Assembly (NCBI GenBank): GCA_018898235.1
Contig: JAHIJU010000187.1
Coordinates: 1 to 15,863 of the forward strand
Direction: 5' to 3'
Length of the DNA: 15,863 nucleotides
From: Actinomycetota bacterium
GTDB lineage: Bacteria; Actinomycetota; Actinomycetes; Actinomycetales; Cellulomonadaceae
Shown here: positions 12,685 to 15,863 of the stretch, piece by piece
Position numbering within the stretch: the stretch's first letter is position 1
Layout: every line of letters begins with the position of its first letter
The notes under the pieces: model-generated
Databases searched by the model: none
Told to the model about the DNA's origin: nothing
Seen by the model: the letters and a program-made list of their open reading frames with translations, nothing else
Position numbers and translations under genes: made by a program

Positions 12685-14532
12685 GTGACAGCCCGCTCGA
12701 GCCGGTTCGACGCTCGATGTGGGCCCGGCGGCCGCGACCCGTTCGCACCGGCCGCACTCGCCGCCCTCGCGACGGCCCCGCTCGCGCTCGTCCCGGGGGG
12801 CATGTCACGGTTCGTCCTGCCCAAGCTCGCCGTCTTCGCTCTGTTCGTGGCGTTCGCCGCCGTCGGTGAGCGGCGGGGTCGGGTGCCACGGCCGGTGGCC
12901 CTTGCGATCGCAGGCGGCGCGCTGTGGCTCGTCGTCGCCGCGTGTGCCGGTGCGGCGCCGTCCGCGCAGCTCGTCGGCCGGTGGCCGCGGTACGAGGGCC
13001 TTGTCGCGCTGCCCGTCTACGTCGGGTGTCTGTGGGCCGGGGCTCGACTGCTCGGTCCCGCCGGCGACCAACGCCCGGCCCGGCTGCTGCCACGCGCGCT
13101 CTCGGCCACCGCGATCATCGCGACCGCCGTGGCGCTCGCGGAGGCGGCCGGGCTGCGGCCGCTCGGCGGGGACGCCACCCGCCTCGGTGGGTTGGTCGGC
13201 AACGCCAGCCAGGAGGGTGCCCTGGGCGCGGTGCTGCTGTGCGTGCTGCTGCCGTGGGCGGTCCGCGAGCGCGGCTGGCTCGTGCCCGCCGGTGCGGTCT
13301 GTGCCGGGTTGCTCACGGTCCTGTCGGGATCTCGTGGCGCCCTGCTGGCCGCCGTTCTCGGAGTGCTGGTGCTGCTCCGGGTGCGGAGCGGTGGCCGGGC
13401 GGTGCTGCTCGCAGCAGGGTTCGCCCTCGGGGGGCTCGTGGCAGCGTCCCTCGTCCTCCCGGTCATGCGGAACCGCCTGCTGGGTTCCGACACGCTCGCG
13501 ACCGCCACCGTGACCGGTCGGTGGGATCTGTGGGGAGAGACGGTCCGGGTGCTCGCCCACCGGTGGCTGACCGGCGCCGGGCCCTCCGGCTTCTACGACC
13601 TGTTCGCCGTCGGGTCCTCCGATGGGTGGCAGCGGGCGCACGGCGTCGTCAACCCGCCGGACTCCCCGCACGACCTCCTGCTGCAGACGTGGTCGGCAGG
13701 CGGGGTCGTGCTCGTCCTGATCGCAGCCCTGCTCGCGGTGGCGGTCGCCCGTGCGGCCACGCGCGCGCGCCGGATCGCGGGCGTCGAGCGCCGCGTCGTG
13801 CTCGACGGTGCCACGGGTGGGCTGGTCGCCGGGATCGTCGCCCTCATGGTCGGCTTCACGCACGCCTCGACCACGCCGCTGCTCGCGGCCCTGGCCGGTG
13901 CGTTGGTCGCGAGCGTCCCGGTGGGGGCCCCGGCCGCTCGTCGCGTCATCGAGCGCGTGGTCGCGGGTGCCGCCGTGGTGTGGACGGTGGCCGCCGTGCT
14001 CGCGTGCCTCGGCGAGGTCGCCCTGCAGCGGGGCGCGACGCTGGCAACCGCGGGTCGGGTGGAGGCCGCGTCGGCCCAGTTCGAGAACGCCCAGCGGCTG
14101 CGCCCCTGGGATCCCGACGTCGCCGTCCTCGCGACGGAGGCGTTCGCCGCCGGGACGGACGCCGGTGACGAGCCGAGCGCCGCTGCGGCCCGGACCTGGT
14201 CATCGCGCGCGCTCGGACGGGTCGGACGCTCGCAGGACGTCGAGCGCGTCCAGGGGGTCGCGCTGGGGGTCCTCGGTGAGCCGGCTGCCGGGCTCCAGCT
14301 TCTCGCACCGTTGCTCGCGGACGACCCGGACAACCTCGACCTCCTCCTGGCCCACGGCACCCTCGCGGCCCAGACCGGAGATCCCGGCACGGCCCTCGCG
14401 GACTTCACCCGGGCCACCGAGGTCGCGCCCGACGACGAGACCGCCTGGTCCGACCTGCGCGTCGTCGCGACCTGGCTGGGCGACCGCAACGCGCTGGCCC
14501 GGGTCACCCAGCATCAGCAGACCGGCGGCTGA
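12685..14532 (+). CDS. Wzy/WaaL-superfamily ligase-fold membrane protein with helical (TPR-like) C-terminal tail
   Basis: 615-residue polytopic membrane protein with about 11-12 hydrophobic spans (about 20-445) and a soluble tail (about 446-615). Membership in the O-antigen ligase/polymerase superfamily rests on LSGSRGALLA (213-222), TGRWDLW (277-283), an outward loop LTGAGPSGFYDLF (295-307), and PPDSPHDLLLQTWSAGGVV (324-342). The Arg of SGSRGA and the His of the SPHD segment match positions important in WaaL/PglL enzymes, which move a polyprenyl-linked glycan to an acceptor. Tail segments at 447-475 and 555-583 look like TPR helices. A Gram-positive has no lipid A, so the acceptor must be a wall polymer, another glycan or a protein; neighbouring genes encode large secreted SLH proteins, one with a P/S/T linker. 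GTG start without a clear Shine-Dalgarno; a later start at ATG 12802 is possible. It ends 15 bases from a convergent gene. Confidence 0.8.
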   Translation: MTARSSRFDARCGPGGRDPFAPAALAALATAPLALVPGGMSRFVLPKLAVFALFVAFAAVGERRGRVPRPVALAIAGGALWLVVAACAGAAPSAQLVGRWPRYEGLVALPVYVGCLWAGARLLGPAGDQRPARLLPRALSATAIIATAVALAEAAGLRPLGGDATRLGGLVGNASQEGALGAVLLCVLLPWAVRERGWLVPAGAVCAGLLTVLSGSRGALLAAVLGVLVLLRVRSGGRAVLLAAGFALGGLVAASLVLPVMRNRLLGSDTLATATVTGRWDLWGETVRVLAHRWLTGAGPSGFYDLFAVGSSDGWQRAHGVVNPPDSPHDLLLQTWSAGGVVLVLIAALLAVAVARAATRARRIAGVERRVVLDGATGGLVAGIVALMVGFTHASTTPLLAALAGALVASVPVGAPAARRVIERVVAGAAVVWTVAAVLACLGEVALQRGATLATAGRVEAASAQFENAQRLRPWDPDVAVLATEAFAAGTDAGDEPSAAAARTWSSRALGRVGRSQDVERVQGVALGVLGEPAAGLQLLAPLLADDPDNLDLLLAHGTLAAQTGDPGTALADFTRATEVAPDDETAWSDLRVVATWLGDRNALARVTQHQQTGG

Positions 14533-14547
14533 AGGACCTCGCCGGTC

Positions 14548-15863
14548 TCAGGCCCCGATCAGCCCGGCGGTCGCAGCGCGATGCAGGAACGCTGCCATCG
14601 CCTCGCGCCGGACCGGGTCGTCGGGCCCGAACCTCAGGTCGGAGCCGGGCTTGGTGATGCCTTGCGCGTAGAGCCAGCACATCTCCTTGTAGAACGCGTC
14701 GCCGACCGCGACGTCGGCGAACGGCGACGTCGCCGGCGCGTCGTAGGTCGGTGAGCCTGCATCGCGGTACAGGAAGGCGGCCATCGCGGCGCGCGTGACG
14801 GGGGAGGACGGTCCGAACTTCCCGTCGCTCCCGGGCTGCGTCACCCCGCTCGATGCCAGCCACGCCATCTCGGTGTAGAAGGGGTCGCTCGGCGTGACAT
14901 CGCCGAAAGGCGAGCTCGCGGGGGCGGTGTACGTCGCGGCTGCTCCCGCTGCCCGGTAGAGGAACGCGGCCATGGCGGCGCGCTGGATGGGGGCGCCGGG
15001 ACCGAACCTGCCGTCGGCGCCCGGCCGGGTGAGGCCCTGGGCGCCGAGCCAGGCGATGTCGGCCTCGAAGGCGGCCTGCGGCTGCACGTCGCGGAAGGTC
15101 GTGCCCACGGTGATGTCGATGCCGGTCGTCGTCCCGGTCCCGGCCACCTCGACGTTGGGTTCGTCCGGTGCGGTCCCGGTGCCGTAGTAGGCGTCCCACC
15201 CGCTCGTCGAGTCGGGCGCGTCGAAGTACACCGAGTAGCGCCCGGCTGGTAGGCCGGTGATCGCGTAGTTGCCGTTCTGCTCGGTGGTGGTGTCGTAGTA
15301 CTGGAAGCCGTCGGACGACTGGGCCTTGACGTACCAGCCGCCCACGGCAGCGCCGGCGGCCGTGCGCACCGTGCCCTGGATCTGACCGCCGACCTGGGGC
15401 GCCACCAGCTGGAGCGACTGCCAGCTGTCGGCCCGGACGGTCACCACCGTCGCGTCGTCGGCCGACACGGTCGTGGCGGCCGAGTCGCGGTAGAACTGCG
15501 GCAGCCAGCCGTGCTCGGCGTTCCACATCACGATCCGATAGGCGCCGGCGTGCACCTGGGGCAGCGTGATCGGCGAGCCCAGCGCGCCGCCATTCGCGAG
15601 GACGTAGGCCCACGAGGACGGTGGGGCGGGACCCGTCGCCGGAGCGAGTGCGAAGTCCGGGGTGCCGGTTCCGTCCCAGTACCAGCCGTCGACAGCGAGC
15701 TGGATGGTGCTCGCTGGGTCGAGCACATCGTCCACACCCTGCGTGGTGCCCGCAGGTGCGACCGAGACGGCGCTCGCGCCCCCGCGTTCGCCGGAGTTCG
15801 GGTAGAACTCCGCGGCCTGCCAGCTGTTCGAGGGTTTGAACCAGAGCACGTAGGAGCCGCCCC
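14548..15863 (-). CDS. Large secreted repeat/SLH-like protein, C-terminal part (5' end outside the window)
   Basis: The frame is open to the right edge; 437 residues are visible and the signal peptide lies outside the window. Visible order: the end of one repeat domain (GGSYVLWFKPS, then EFYPNSG), a second complete divergent repeat (HAGAYRIVMWN, then PQFYRDSA), a third repeat (GQIQGTVRTAAG, NGNYAITGLPAGRYSV, YYGTG), then the SLH triplet (about the last 180 residues, PIQRAAMAAFLYR to REAMAAFLHRAATAGLIGA). The last repeat and the junction TTTGIDITVGTTFRDVQP closely match the same place in the giant protein at 8030-12499 (STTAGIDITVETPFVDIQP), so the two are paralogs sharing a whole C-terminal block. 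The visible repeats have more Trp and Tyr than those of the giant protein. The likely role is again a wall-anchored stalk or adhesin-like protein. Convergent with the ligase gene, 15 bases apart. Confidence 0.85.
   Translation of the reverse strand, partial: GGSYVLWFKPSNSWQAAEFYPNSGERGGASAVSVAPAGTTQGVDDVLDPASTIQLAVDGWYWDGTGTPDFALAPATGPAPPSSWAYVLANGGALGSPITLPQVHAGAYRIVMWNAEHGWLPQFYRDSAATTVSADDATVVTVRADSWQSLQLVAPQVGGQIQGTVRTAAGAAVGGWYVKAQSSDGFQYYDTTTEQNGNYAITGLPAGRYSVYFDAPDSTSGWDAYYGTGTAPDEPNVEVAGTGTTTGIDITVGTTFRDVQPQAAFEADIAWLGAQGLTRPGADGRFGPGAPIQRAAMAAFLYRAAGAAATYTAPASSPFGDVTPSDPFYTEMAWLASSGVTQPGSDGKFGPSSPVTRAAMAAFLYRDAGSPTYDAPATSPFADVAVGDAFYKEMCWLYAQGITKPGSDLRFGPDDPVRREAMAAFLHRAATAGLIGA

Noticed and set aside
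12672..12689. TCAC-N8-GTGA inverted repeat at the ligase start as a regulator site
   Set aside because: The half-sites are oriented opposite to the usual GTGA-N6-TCAC of CRP-like regulators, only four bases each, and one half is the start codon itself. Likely chance.
12506..13093. N-terminal extension of the giant gene beyond ATG 12505, up to 13093
   Set aside because: The upstream residues are Arg/Pro-rich, overlap the ligase gene on the other strand, and would bury a good signal peptide about 200 residues inside the protein.

Overview
The window is a GC-rich stretch of an actinobacterial chromosome. The codons strongly favour G/C at third positions, GTG starts are common, two genes look leaderless, and the surface-protein repeats resemble those of Micrococcales such as Cellulomonas and relatives. 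The genus is inference, not read from a marker gene. It holds eleven protein genes, two of them cut by the window edges. I found no RNA genes, insertion sequences or CRISPR array. No gene-free stretch exceeds about 230 bases.

Layout, left to right. The 3' end of nadC (NAD synthesis) comes first. It is followed by a secreted protein with a beta-rich head and three S-layer-homology-like (SLH) repeats (391-1605), then an MFS exporter (1752-3455), all on +. On the minus strand follow trmB (tRNA m7G46 methyltransferase), a 93-residue one-span membrane protein, a truncated SLH protein (4621-5106), a short SLH protein (5254-5973), a GT-C-fold membrane glycosyltransferase (6203-7966), and a 1489-residue secreted protein built from 12 beta-sandwich-like repeats plus an SLH triplet (8030-12499). 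Divergent from that giant gene is a Wzy/WaaL-type ligase-fold membrane protein with a soluble helical tail (12685-14532). It runs convergently into a further large repeat/SLH protein whose 5' end lies outside the window.

The unifying theme is a paralogous family of five exported proteins. Four end in the same roughly 180-residue triple SLH cassette; the fifth is broken inside its second repeat. The cassette is position-specific: first repeat PVQR/PIQR, last repeat REAMAAFLHRA near the C-terminus. The heads differ: a disulfide-capable domain, nothing, or long repeat stalks. No enzymatic domain is visible in any of them. The two membrane glycan enzymes sit among these genes, and the giant protein has a Pro/Ser/Thr-rich linker. 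A plausible but unproven reading is a cell-surface locus in which structural SLH proteins are displayed on, and perhaps glycosylated at, the envelope. The SLH repeats depart from the canonical TRAE motif, and no CsaB-type pyruvyltransferase is present here, so the wall ligand is an open question. NadC, TrmB and the MFS exporter look like unrelated neighbours.
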